Assembly (NCBI GenBank): GCA_965200955.1
Contig: OZ241742.1
Location: forward strand, 2,046,001 to 2,110,000
Source of the DNA: Bin80 sp026708685
Lineage (GTDB): Bacteria > Bacteroidota > Rhodothermia > Rhodothermales > Bin80
Direction: 5' to 3'
Length of the DNA: 64,000 nt
In this document: in pieces, positions 1 to 8,887 of the stretch
Position numbering within the stretch: position 1 is the stretch's first letter
How the letters are laid out: each line of letters begins with the position of its first letter
Notes under the pieces: generated by a model
The model's input: the letters and a program-made list of their open reading frames with translations, nothing else
Told to the model about the DNA's origin: nothing
Database searches by the model: none
Made by a program: the position numbers and the translations under genes

Positions 1-940
1 TTTCGATTTCCCACCGTTCATGGTACAATGCGGCAAGTTCGTCCGCGGGGGCCTCTTCTGGATCCAACATCGTAGTCACCAGCCTGTATACCGTCGCATC
101 TTCTTGTTTGAGGGTGTAATCAATTACGCGCACCTCACAGGTATTATCTGTGCCCCTGCCGCTAAAAACGCTACGCCAAGAACCGTCTTCATGTGCCTCC
201 TTTACAGGAAAATGCGGTTGACTGCGTGCCCGCCAAAGCAAGTCTGCACCCGTCTTTTTTGCCCGTAACCACAAGGGAAAGCCCGTATAGCCCCGATCTG
301 CAAGCATAAGCATGCCGGGGCCTATACTTGATAGCAGCTCTTTTGCCTGTGTCTGCTCCGATTCCTTGTAGGGGCCCGAACACCAGGAAAAGGGTGCACG
401 CGTGCCCAACTCCAAGAGCATGGAAATACGCATCTTGGGAAAAGCAGTCTGTCCCCGTGAACACCCAGGCAACCCGAAAAATGCCCGATTCCTTTTCTCG
501 TCAGGTAGACTGAGCGTTGAACCATCTATCGCCACAAGACGACGGCCACAGTACCACGCCCCAGGAGTATTCTCGTTGGACAGCCAGTGCACACTGCTCT
601 GACGAAGCTTATGGAATGGGTCAACTCCAAGTCGAGTTCGCGCCCTAGATATAGACGACTTATCCGACACTAATAAAGGAGAATCGGGACGAATCAAGCG
701 AAATCCATCCATGAGACAACGGAGTACTTCACGCGTAGAGACCGACCGAAACAGGCATAAAGTCAGTACATAGTACACCATCACTTCAGCAGGCAGGCGA
801 CGCCTCCGTGTGCTGGTGCTTTTGCTCTGCTCAAGTGCCGTCAAAACGGCAGGCATTGGGAAGACTTGAGCAATCACTCCCAAGCTCAAGTAATCGGATA
901 ATCTGGGACCTCCGGGCAAGGTTGAAGGTGTTCTGGCCAT
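1..940 (-). mobile_element. IS4-family DDE transposase, C-terminus cut by the window edge
   Basis: The reverse strand is open from an ATG at 940 to base 1 (313 codons seen, no stop). The N-terminus (LSDYLSLGVIAQVFP..., then LPAEVMVYYVLTLCLF) matches the IS4 transposase N-terminal domain. The DDE core follows: first Asp in VAIDGST (D139), second Asp in LADRGY (D215), and the Y-x2-R-x3-E signature in YHERWEIE, with the Glu as the last visible codon. The enzyme would cut and rejoin IS ends. No stop or frameshift is visible, so it may be active. The IS end on this side must lie between 940 and about 1000, where the neighbouring nuclease gene begins; I could not identify the terminal inverted repeat because the other end is outside the window. 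Confidence 0.88.
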
Positions 941-1007
941 GGGGTAAAAGTTAAGGAAATACCCCGTAAATATAAAACAAAAATCCTTAAAGCAACAGTA
1001 TTGGGGT

Positions 1008-1931
1008 TTGCCCCTGAACGTAATGTACTGGGCAGACAACGGAGCGGAGAAATACGAGATCATTGATGGTCAACAACGCACAATATCGATTTGCAGCTAC
1101 CTTGACGGGGATTTCCCCGTAGATGATTTTTACTTTGAAAACCTCCAGGATGATGTAGTAGCGGAGATACTTGGCTATCCATTGATGGTGTATGCTTGCT
1201 CAGGCACCGCCAGCGAAAAACTCAAGTGGTTTGAGATCGTCAACATTGCTGGAGAGAAGTTGACCCCGCAAGAACTGCGAAACGCAGTGTACAGTGGTCC
1301 GTGGGTTACGGATGCCAAGCGGTATTTCAGCAAATCTGGGTGCCCTGCACGCGATCTGGGCGAAAAATACATGCGTGGTTCACCTCTCCGCCAGGCGTAT
1401 TTAGAGTCGGCCATGAAGTGGGTTATCGGCACCAAGGATGTCAGCCCAAAGGACATCGCGGCCTACATGGGTAAACACCAAAATAATGCAAATGCAAAGC
1501 CTCTGTGGCAGCACTTCCATAAGGTAATTGACTGGATTGAAAAATCATTCGTGCCCAGAAAAGAGATGATGGATTCGGTTAACTGGGGGTGGCTATATAA
1601 GGAATACGGACTCTCAGAAATTAACAGGGAGGATATTGAGAATGAAGTACTACGGTTGATTGATGATGATGATGTAACAAAGAAGTCGGGCATCTACGCA
1701 TATCTCCACACGAAAGACCAGAGTCACCTAAACATCCGAAAATTTCCCGACAAAATAAAGCGCAAGGTGTACGAGAAACAGGGGCGCAAGTGCAAGGAAT
1801 GCGGAGAATACTATGATATTGACGAAATGGAGGCTGACCACATCAAGCCGTGGTCAGAGGGTGGAAAGACAGTGGAAGACAACTGCCAAGTACTTCACAA
1901 AAGATACAACAGGCGAAAGGGGTCGAAATAG
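1008..1931 (+). CDS. DUF262-HNH nuclease, N-terminally truncated at an IS junction
   Basis: The protein begins abruptly about 20 residues before the DGQQR motif of DUF262 (the ParB/Srx-like GmrS-type fold), so the usual first part of that domain is missing. The C-terminal ~60 residues form an HNH endonuclease domain: CKEC zinc-type pair, ADHI, DN and a final His in CQVLH. DUF262-HNH proteins are known or suspected nucleotide-dependent nucleases in defence systems such as GmrSD type IV restriction. The only early start is a TTG at 1008; the frame stays open upstream into the IS. This indicates that the gene was cut by the IS and the truncated product is probably inactive. The HNH end is intact. 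No obvious partner gene is left nearby. Confidence 0.75.
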   Translation: MPLNVMYWADNGAEKYEIIDGQQRTISICSYLDGDFPVDDFYFENLQDDVVAEILGYPLMVYACSGTASEKLKWFEIVNIAGEKLTPQELRNAVYSGPWVTDAKRYFSKSGCPARDLGEKYMRGSPLRQAYLESAMKWVIGTKDVSPKDIAAYMGKHQNNANAKPLWQHFHKVIDWIEKSFVPRKEMMDSVNWGWLYKEYGLSEINREDIENEVLRLIDDDDVTKKSGIYAYLHTKDQSHLNIRKFPDKIKRKVYEKQGRKCKECGEYYDIDEMEADHIKPWSEGGKTVEDNCQVLHKRYNRRKGSK

Positions 1932-2011
1932 GGTTTGACACCCGTTACACGGGTTATTGGGTATCATCCATATAGACAAACCTGCCTAAGATAAATCACA
2001 GAGAGTGACAA

Positions 2012-2041
2012 TGAGTCTCACTGTACAGAGCCCATTGCTAC
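2012..2041. repeat. 30-bp direct repeat, copy 1
   Basis: This 30-bp stretch (begins TGAGTCTCAC) recurs at 2463-2492 with a single T/G difference. The two copies lie just outside the two small minus-strand genes between them, one starting 13 bp beyond the stop of the 90-residue gene and the other just upstream of the 39-residue gene. This could be a duplicated leader or an excision/insertion footprint. Confidence 0.85.
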
Positions 2042-2053
2042 CAAATGTGTAGA

Positions 2054-2326
2054 TCAACCACCACCTGTGGCCAAGAGCCAACCACCCACCGCTAGACCTA
2101 TCGTCAGCGCAGCCGAGGCGATGACGATGAGGAAATTATACTTTGACTTGAGGGAATCGAATTTAGAGTCTTGCGACTTCGTATACGACCGTATCTCGGC
2201 GATTACGTTAGAGGATGCCATATTGGTAATTCGTTCAGTGAGTTCGTTCGCTTCGTCTGAATCAAGTCCAGATTTGCGAAGCAAGTGAGAGATGCGAGAA
2301 AACTCTAAGTCTGAGTTTTTGTCCAT
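2054..2326 (-). CDS. Small coiled-coil protein with a C-terminal membrane anchor
   Basis: 90 residues. Residues ~5-65 are charged and helical (SHLLRKSGLDSDEANELTER, then IRSYTKSQDSKFDSLKSKY), followed by one hydrophobic segment (FLIVIASAALTIGLAVGGWLLA, ~67-87) and a Gly-rich end. The layout resembles short bacterial CCDC90/DUF1640-type tail-anchored coiled-coil proteins, but I cannot assign a family. Its ATG lies 8 bp after the stop of the upstream 39-residue ORF, so the two are probably co-translated. An overlapping plus-strand ORF of 73 codons lacks such features and was treated as a shadow. The function is unknown; the flanking repeats suggest an accessory cassette. Confidence 0.55.
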   Translation of the reverse strand: MDKNSDLEFSRISHLLRKSGLDSDEANELTERITNMASSNVIAEIRSYTKSQDSKFDSLKSKYNFLIVIASAALTIGLAVGGWLLATGGG

Positions 2327-2334
2327 GACACAAG

Positions 2335-2454
2335 TTAGACGATAGGTGAATGTTGTTGTTCCACATCTTGATCAGTCCCACCCGAAGGGTCATCATCATC
2401 ATCCTTGTGGAATGGATCTGATTCTGGCTGTGGTGCGAGTTTCGTCATATTCAT
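2335..2454 (-). CDS. Tiny acidic hypothetical protein (39 aa)
   Basis: A short ORF starting MNMTKLAPQPES with an acidic core (HKDDDDDPSGG). The start at 2454 was chosen over an upstream in-frame ATG because AGGGAG lies directly upstream on the minus strand, and because the longer version would read through the 30-bp repeat. It is followed after 8 bp by the 90-residue membrane-anchored protein, which suggests a two-gene unit. The composition looks disordered and no family is recognised. Confidence 0.4.
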   Translation of the reverse strand: MNMTKLAPQPESDPFHKDDDDDPSGGTDQDVEQQHSPIV

Positions 2455-2462
2455 TTTCTCCC

Positions 2463-2492
2463 TGAGTCTCACGGTACAGAGCCCATTGCTAC
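2463..2492. repeat. 30-bp direct repeat, copy 2
   Basis: Partner of 2012-2041 with one mismatch. On the minus strand it sits in the leader of the 39-residue ORF, ending 8 bp before that start codon. Confidence 0.85.
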
Positions 2493-2722
2493 AGCTAAAT
2501 AGCAATGAATTTTTCACTAAGTAGCAGTGAACTCTCTACAATGAAAGTCACATAGTTCTTGACGGGTACTAAAAGTCTCCAACGAGAACGCTTCTCGCCG
2601 TCCATTGCCCCGTGTTACCAAGGGCAGTCGGATCAACCGACACATACAAGATACAACGGTTTTTTCTAAATAACCAAATTCGCAACCTTAAATCCTCTTT
2701 TTTCTTACGGATGCATCTTAGA

Positions 2723-2819
2723 AGACACGTCAGGAATCGAACCTGAATCTCGGATCTTTGTAGGTTTGGTATCAACCTAACATCAATCAAACGATGTAAT
2801 GCCATTTATACAACATGTC
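2723..2819 (-). other. tRNA-like sequence (degenerate tRNA or attachment-site remnant)
   Basis: On the minus strand, GACATGT at 2813-2819 can pair over all seven positions (one G-T) with ACGTGTC at 2724-2730. The latter directly follows a perfect T-arm, CAGGTTCGATTCCTG (2731-2745). A D-arm-like hairpin TGTA...TACA with GG in its loop follows the 5' strand. The anticodon region is not canonical and the middle is too long (97 nt in total), with an extra 6-bp hairpin TAGGTT/AACCTA. No CCA is encoded. It is best read as a decayed tRNA or tRNA-derived attachment site; a normal functional tRNA is unlikely. Confidence 0.4.
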
Positions 2820-2891
2820 ATTCCATTCTGCGATTAGGACTTGGCTCGCAGCGCCTTTAGCTTGCCTCTCTCAATAAATGGATCAACCAGC

Positions 2892-2908
2892 GCAGGAATC
2901 GAACCTGC
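2892..2908 (-). other. Second tRNA T-arm-like sequence
   Basis: GCAGGTTCGATTCCTGC on the minus strand is a complete 5-bp T-stem with the canonical TTCGATT loop, almost the same as the T-arm at 2731-2745. A TATG/CATA D-arm-like hairpin lies upstream on the same strand (about 2945-2960), but I found no matching acceptor strand. Probably a tRNA 3'-end fragment. Confidence 0.4.
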
Positions 2909-3010
2909 TCGGTGCGTGGGGTTCTAAGTCCGTTCAATTCATCGCTATGTGCAAAGCCATAGAATCCTTTAGTAGTCCAAAGTCGCCCCCATTTTTTCAG
3001 ATTCTTTCTG

Positions 3011-5575
3011 TTGATCCTGCTGTTTACAGTCGTTCAGAGCCATAGTTACGGCCAGCAAGCGAATGTAGATGTGACGTTTCGGTGGGTGCCTGATCGGACG
3101 GTGGTACGAGTCCTCTTGCCGGGATCCTTTAATGGTTGGAGTGACCAGTCATCCGCACAGATGACCTTCAACTCAACGCAGGGACAGTGGCATCACACCT
3201 ATTCCCTTACACAGGGAATGAGCTATGAGTACAAAATCAGGCCATTTACAAGTGAAACAGAAAATGTATGGCTTGTGGATCCGCTCAATGATACTCAATC
3301 AAATGCAAACGATCCAAATTCAAACTCCGTCGTGTCTGTCACAGATCCGATGATCTTTCAAATGGCCCGTCACCAGAATGGAAGCGGTGCCATTACTGCC
3401 GTGAGTGCGGGAATCTTTTCATCCAAGACACTGACCAAGTTGACCGCCCAAGTCAATGGCCCAGAATTTGATGCCCTTCCTTATTATTCCAACGGGGTAT
3501 TTTACTATTCACTAGCCGCCCCCATATGGTGTGATTTGGGTTTTAAGATTACAGCAGAGTACAGCGATGGGACGACGATCACCGAGTCTCTTGGAATGGA
3601 TGCATTCCCATCGGTGGCAGTCGTTGATGAAGCGTGGCCATCGGAGATTGAAGATGGGGTGAACTACAACTCTACTGATGCGACTAAAGCAACGCTATCG
3701 GTGTTTGTACCAGGGAAGTGTTTTATGCATGCGATTGGGGATTTTAACAACTGGACGTTTGGAAGGACCCCGCTCAAACGCCATGCCATACGTGCTGATA
3801 GTGTGCACTGGTGGGTAGAGCTGACGGGGTTGACCTCTGGTGAGCAGGTCGGGTATCAGTATGTGTCCGAAGGGACAGGAGCTGATACCGATCTACGCTT
3901 TGCTGACATGTTTTCGACGTTGATTCTGGATGCCACCAATGATCCTCATATTCCAGCAAGTATCTACCCAAATATCAAGTCCTATCCGACGGGGATGACT
4001 ACAGGTCCTGTATCCGTCCTGCAAACCAATCAGACGGCCTACAATTGGACTGTGACAGATTTTGAGAGGCCGGACCATGAGGAGCTGGTCATCTATGAGC
4101 TATTGATGCGGGATTTTCTGGCAGAGCATGATTGGGAAGCACTTACAGACACGCTGGGTTATCTGGAAAAATTGGGGATCAATGCGATTGAGTTGATGCC
4201 AATTGCCGAGTTCAACGGGAATTTAAGTTGGGGCTATAATCCAACGTTTTACTTTGCCCCTGACAAGTACTATGGCCCGGCAGAGGATCTCAAAGAATTT
4301 ATTGATGAGGCACATAAACGGGGGATTGCCATCATTCTGGATGTCGTTTACAACCATGTGGATCAGCCCTCACCACTGGTCACCTTGTACGATGCCGCTG
4401 ACAATCCATGGATCAACACGCTTGCACCCCATGGGGTATTATCGTTTTTTTACGATCTCAACCATGAGAACACCTACACGCAATATTGGCTGGATAGAGT
4501 CAATAAATACTGGATGACGGAATTCAATGTGGATGGATTCCGGTTTGATCGGACCAAGGGAATGACGCAGACGGTAACCACCAATGATGTGGGTTGGAGC
4601 AATTACGATCAGTCCCGCATCAATATCTTAAAACGGATGGCCGATTCTCTTTGGGCGGTGGACGATGAGGCCTACATCATCTTAGAGCACTGGACGGCAG
4701 ATCAGGAGGAACGGGAACTGGGTACCTATCGCACGAGTGAGGGAAAGCCAGGCATGATGGTTTGGGGGAATGTGACCCATGCATTCCAAGAAGCATTGAT
4801 GGGATACCATGACTCTGCAGGTAAGAGCAACTTCTCCAATGTGTACTATGGTACGGGTGGACGAGGGTGGTCGGTGCCGAATGTGGTCACCTTCATGGAA
4901 AGTCATGATGAACAGTGGCAGATGTATCAGATGCGTGCCTTTGGAGCATGTGAACGGTCATCAAGCGGAGGGGACACATGTCTGGTATCGGACACGCAGA
5001 ATGATGGGACCTACAATGTGAGGCATTTGCCTATTGCATTGAATCGCTTAAAGATGGCGGGCACCTTTGCATTTTTGATACCAGAGCCTCGTATGATCTG
5101 GCAGTTCGGGGAGTTGGGTTATGGCTATGGAGACATGGGTGAGCAGTGCTTGAAAGAACCCGCTTCCTGTTTGGCCGATGGTCCAGGTCGGGTAGATGCC
5201 AAGCCCATTCGGTGGGACTACAATGCTGGAACACGAAGATTGCTGTATGAGACTTGGGCATCGCTTCTCAAGATTCGAAAAGAGAATGAGATTTTTCGAA
5301 GCCGCGTTACCGAGGTGTACATGAGTGGAATGAACGATGCATCCAAGCGAATATTTCTACGGCATACAGCTACGAATATGGAGGCGGTGATTGTTGGAAA
5401 CTTTGGTGTAACAGCTGTCAACAACATTGCAGATCTTCCCACCACACCTACGATGTGGTATGATTATTTTTCGGGAGAATCGGTTACATCATCTTCCCTT
5501 CCTTCGCAGTTGCAGCCGGGTGAATTCCATCTGTATACGTCACAAAAATTGAGCACACCGATCAGGTTCTCATAA
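3011..5575 (+). CDS. GH13 alpha-amylase-like secreted enzyme, copy A (start lost, sorting domain missing)
   Basis: The protein has a hydrophobic leader ending near YGQ, two CBM48/E-set-like modules (FNGW at ~40; IGDFNNW at ~250) and a GH13 barrel. The catalytic residues are present: nucleophile D513 in GFRFD, acid/base E559 in ILEHW, and D633 in ESHDEQ. It would hydrolyse or transfer alpha-glucan bonds outside the cytoplasm. It is a paralogue of the gene at 15559, but where that copy begins with ATG-TTT-CGA this one reads TTT-TTC-AGA, so only TTG/CTG starts remain. The C-terminal sorting module is absent: the frame closes at TAA 5573-5575, while another frame continues straight into Calx-beta-like repeats. 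The codons are otherwise intact, so expression is uncertain; it may be part of a decaying chimera. Confidence 0.75.
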   Translation: MILLFTVVQSHSYGQQANVDVTFRWVPDRTVVRVLLPGSFNGWSDQSSAQMTFNSTQGQWHHTYSLTQGMSYEYKIRPFTSETENVWLVDPLNDTQSNANDPNSNSVVSVTDPMIFQMARHQNGSGAITAVSAGIFSSKTLTKLTAQVNGPEFDALPYYSNGVFYYSLAAPIWCDLGFKITAEYSDGTTITESLGMDAFPSVAVVDEAWPSEIEDGVNYNSTDATKATLSVFVPGKCFMHAIGDFNNWTFGRTPLKRHAIRADSVHWWVELTGLTSGEQVGYQYVSEGTGADTDLRFADMFSTLILDATNDPHIPASIYPNIKSYPTGMTTGPVSVLQTNQTAYNWTVTDFERPDHEELVIYELLMRDFLAEHDWEALTDTLGYLEKLGINAIELMPIAEFNGNLSWGYNPTFYFAPDKYYGPAEDLKEFIDEAHKRGIAIILDVVYNHVDQPSPLVTLYDAADNPWINTLAPHGVLSFFYDLNHENTYTQYWLDRVNKYWMTEFNVDGFRFDRTKGMTQTVTTNDVGWSNYDQSRINILKRMADSLWAVDDEAYIILEHWTADQEERELGTYRTSEGKPGMMVWGNVTHAFQEALMGYHDSAGKSNFSNVYYGTGGRGWSVPNVVTFMESHDEQWQMYQMRAFGACERSSSGGDTCLVSDTQNDGTYNVRHLPIALNRLKMAGTFAFLIPEPRMIWQFGELGYGYGDMGEQCLKEPASCLADGPGRVDAKPIRWDYNAGTRRLLYETWASLLKIRKENEIFRSRVTEVYMSGMNDASKRIFLRHTATNMEAVIVGNFGVTAVNNIADLPTTPTMWYDYFSGESVTSSSLPSQLQPGEFHLYTSQKLSTPIRFS

Positions 5576-5622
5576 CGGATAATGAGGGCAATACCGCAGG
5601 AATTGATATCGCAGAGGAGGAA

Positions 5623-6405
5623 GTGACGGTAGAAGAGGGGAGTAGCATTCAGGTCGCGATGAAACTCACATCAAAACCATCCAATGATGTAACAATCAAC
5701 ATCACAGGGCAGATCTCAAAAATTGCGGTGGATACCGACTTCAGTACCCCTAATATCAATGAATCAACTCTAACGTTTACCCCCACAAATTGGGGAATCG
5801 CGAAGATGGTAACCATGACTGGAGAACAGGATGACGACATTCAGGATGAAACCATGACCGTCACATTCACATCAGTGAGTGCTAATCTTAATTATAACTC
5901 ATTAACGCAAGACCTGACGGTGATGGTACAGGATGATGATCAGTCGGGGATTTTGGTCAGTTCAGATTTGGATCCATTTATCATTGATGAAGGAGGTAGC
6001 AGTTCTTATAAGGTGCGGCTTCGCTCTATACCTTCAGCGAATGTAACCGTAACGATTTCAGGGCAGGGGAATCTTCTCACAGTAGATACGGATCCGAGTA
6101 CTCCCAACACGAATGAATCAGCGATCACCTTCACAACAACGGATTGGAATGTTGAAAAAACGGTGATCGTATCGGGTGAAGAAGATGCGGACGCATTAGA
6201 TGCAACCGTTACGCTGACTCACACCGCGACAAGTTCAGATCTCAGCTACAATGCTATAACAGAAGAATTCTCGGTGGGAATCAAGGATTACGAGGCAGGG
6301 AAAATAGTCGTGAACACAGACTCCGATCCACTGGAAGTAAATGAAGGTGAGGCAAAGGCGTATACTGTACAGCTGAGTTATCTTCGTCATCAGAGGTCAC
6401 TGTAA
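5623..6405 (+). pseudogene. Calx-beta-like repeat protein, broken fragment 1
   Basis: The open frame actually begins inside the end of GH13 copy A (EHTDQVLITDNEGNTAGI from about 5555), without its own start. It holds two and a half ~100-residue beta-sandwich repeats with the pattern V.EG....V.L...P...V.V.I.G, then NW....TVTG..D.D, LTHTATS, YN.LT and V.DDD. It stops at 6405 after YTVQLS. One base out of register the same repeat carries on as SSSSEVTVTVSGQG, so a frameshift near 6380 breaks it. Repeats of this kind act as extracellular stalks or adhesion modules, often Ca2+-binding. Confidence 0.7.
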
Positions 6406-6518
6406 CTGTAAGTGGACAGGGGAATGAAGCTACCGTTGATACAGACGGAAATACAGATGGTGATCAATCAACACTTGTCTTTGGGATTTCAACATGGAAT
6501 CTTGCTCAATCTGTCACC

Positions 6519-7238
6519 GTGACTGGATCTGAAGATCCTGATGGCAATAACGAAAGTTTGACCCTTACCCACACGGCCGCAAGTACGGATCAAAACTTTA
6601 ATGATACAACGGAGGATGTCATCGTTACCGTGGTTGACGATGATGCAGTTGGGATTGAATTGACACCGTCCTCAATAGCCGTCACGGAAGAGGCAAGCAA
6701 CTCTTATCAGGTTGAGTTATCCACAGAGCCATCCGAAAATGTTATGGTCACCATCACGGGAGTTGAGACAGGCATTACCCTTGATAATGATAACAATCCT
6801 GAAACACCAATTACCTCGCTCATCTTTTTGACAGGATCATGGAATGTAGCTCAGACGGTCACAGTGAGTGTAGCCAATGACGACAATGCGGACAACGAAC
6901 TGATCACCCTGACACATACAGCCACAAGTCAAGATACGCAGTACAATAACTTAACCAAGGAACTTGAAGTCAATGTCACAGATAATGATGCAGCTGGCCT
7001 ATCTGCTCCTCAAACGCTTAGTGTCAATGAAGGGGAAACCGCAGAGTTTGCTGTTTCACTTTCTTCGTTTCCAACCGCAGATGTAACCGTGCAAATTACT
7101 GGATCCCGGGGATCTGATCTAACCATAACCCCTTCCTCATTAACCTTCACCAACCAGAGTTGGTCAACCGGACAGGATGTAAGTGTTGTAGCAGATCAGG
7201 ATAACGATCTCCTTGATGATGAGGTTGTTATTACTTGA
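6519..7238 (+). pseudogene. Calx-beta-like repeat protein, broken fragment 2
   Basis: The continuation of the same repeat protein in a second frame, open from about 6378. Two repeats are readable, with STWNLAQSVTVTGSEDPDG and LTHTAASTDQNFND typical of the array. It ends at TGA 7236-7238 within DDEVVIT. Adding one T restores VVITLTASGGGF, so a single-base deletion explains the break. No start codon or ribosome site is credible at 6519. Confidence 0.7.
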
Positions 7239-8872
7239 CAGCGAGCGGAGGTGGATTTGTAAATGTCACTCATCAAATCACAGTAACGGTTGACGACGAC
7301 GATACCGCAGGAGTAGTGATTTTGCCTGCAACGAATCCATTCACCATAGCCGAAGGAGGAAACACTTCTTATACGATTCAACTTCGTTCGGCTCCATCAG
7401 CTGATGTGGAAGTGACTCTTTCTGGGCAGGGGAGAAAGTTAATTGTTGATATGGATCCAAGTACGCCCAACACCAATGAATCAAGGATCACCTTTACAGG
7501 TGTGAGCTGGGGCAGTGCCAGAACCATCAATATCATTAGTGAAGAAGATGATGATGCTCAGGATGAAAGGATCACACTCATCCATACCACTTCAAGTAGC
7601 GATGAAACCTACAATGCGTTAACCCAACAGCTCATAGTTCAGGTCATTGATGACGAGAAAATAGGAATTTTCGTACGATCCAACCCAGATCCTTTGGAGG
7701 TCAACGAGGGGGAGGATCAAACCTATTCTGTACAGTTAGGCTCTGCACCTTCTGAGAATGTAGTCATCACGATCACTGGGCAAAGGGGTCAACTTTCCGT
7801 AGACACAGATGCTGTAGAATCAGGTGCTCAATCTATCCTGACCTTTACAAGTGCAAGTTGGAATATTGCTCAGCAGGTAACCATTATCGGTCCACAAGAT
7901 GATGATGCGAGCAATGAAACGCTCACCTTAACGCATACATCCACAAGTGGAGATGCCAGCTACAATAATTTGACGCAAGCATTGGCGGTGGTGATCACCG
8001 ATGATGATGAAGAAGATATTGTTGTATCGCCGATTTCAGTGGCTGTAACGGAGGAATTAACGACCTCCTATGAAGTAGCATTGGCATCAGAACCCTTGGC
8101 GGATGTTACGGTCCAGATCAGTGGACAAGGCACAACCCTTTCTCTGGATGATGATAATGATCCCAACACGGAATTTAGTTCATTGGTGTATACATCAAAT
8201 AATTGGAATCAACCAAAATCTATCACAGTGACGGCATTATCAGACAAAAATACAGATGATGAGGTAATTCTATTAACGCATACTGCTACGAGTCCAGATG
8301 CAGGGTACAACAACTTAGTAAAAGAGTTGGAGATCAATGTGACTGATAAGGATGCAATCGGACTTTCTGCACCTCTCACATTAAGCGTGAATGAGGGAGC
8401 GTCAGGGCAGTTTTCTGTATCTCTTTCATCAGAGCCGACATCACAGGTCATGGTCGATATTTCTGGATATCAAGGAACAGATCTTACAGTTGATCCAAGC
8501 ATTCTGGTCTTTGACGTAGAAAACTGGTCCCAACAGCAGCGTGTGAATGTGGAGGCTGACGAGGATAGTGATACGCAAAACGATGAGTTTGACTTAACGC
8601 TGATCGCGAATGGTGGTGGGTTGATCAATGTGATCCATGAATTGTCCGTAATTGTCGTTGATGATGACGAAGGGGCGATCATCATCACTTATGCTACTGA
8701 TCCATTGCAGATCATTGAAGGTGAAGAGGGGGCGTATTCGGTGACACTTGCATCGGAGCCACTGAGTTCGGTAGAGATCATGATCGGTGGGCAGACATCT
8801 GATCTTTCAACGGATGTAAATGCACTTGAAGAGGGGAATCAGTCAAGGATGACCTTCACACAAACGAACTGA
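7235..8872 (+). pseudogene. Calx-beta-like repeat protein, broken fragment 3
   Basis: Five more ~100-residue repeats, each with a Trp in the (N/S)W...Q motif, LTHT(A/S)TS and a DDD-type linker. It begins one base out of frame from fragment 2 (LTASGGGFVNVTHQ) and ends at TGA 8870-8872. That TGA falls exactly where every other repeat has Trp (TFTQTN-stop-SDPQSV), so it is a TGG-to-TGA nonsense change. The frame then continues without interruption into the fragment at 8888. Confidence 0.7.
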
Positions 8873-8887
8873 AGTGATCCGCAGTCT

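Noticed and set aside
2067..2288. 73-codon plus-strand ORF opposite the small membrane protein
   Set aside because: It is antisense to a better candidate with a clear TM helix and operon context.
2569..2805. 78-codon minus-strand ORF across the first tRNA-like sequence
   Set aside because: It reads through the T-arm and acceptor sequence and has no protein-like pattern.
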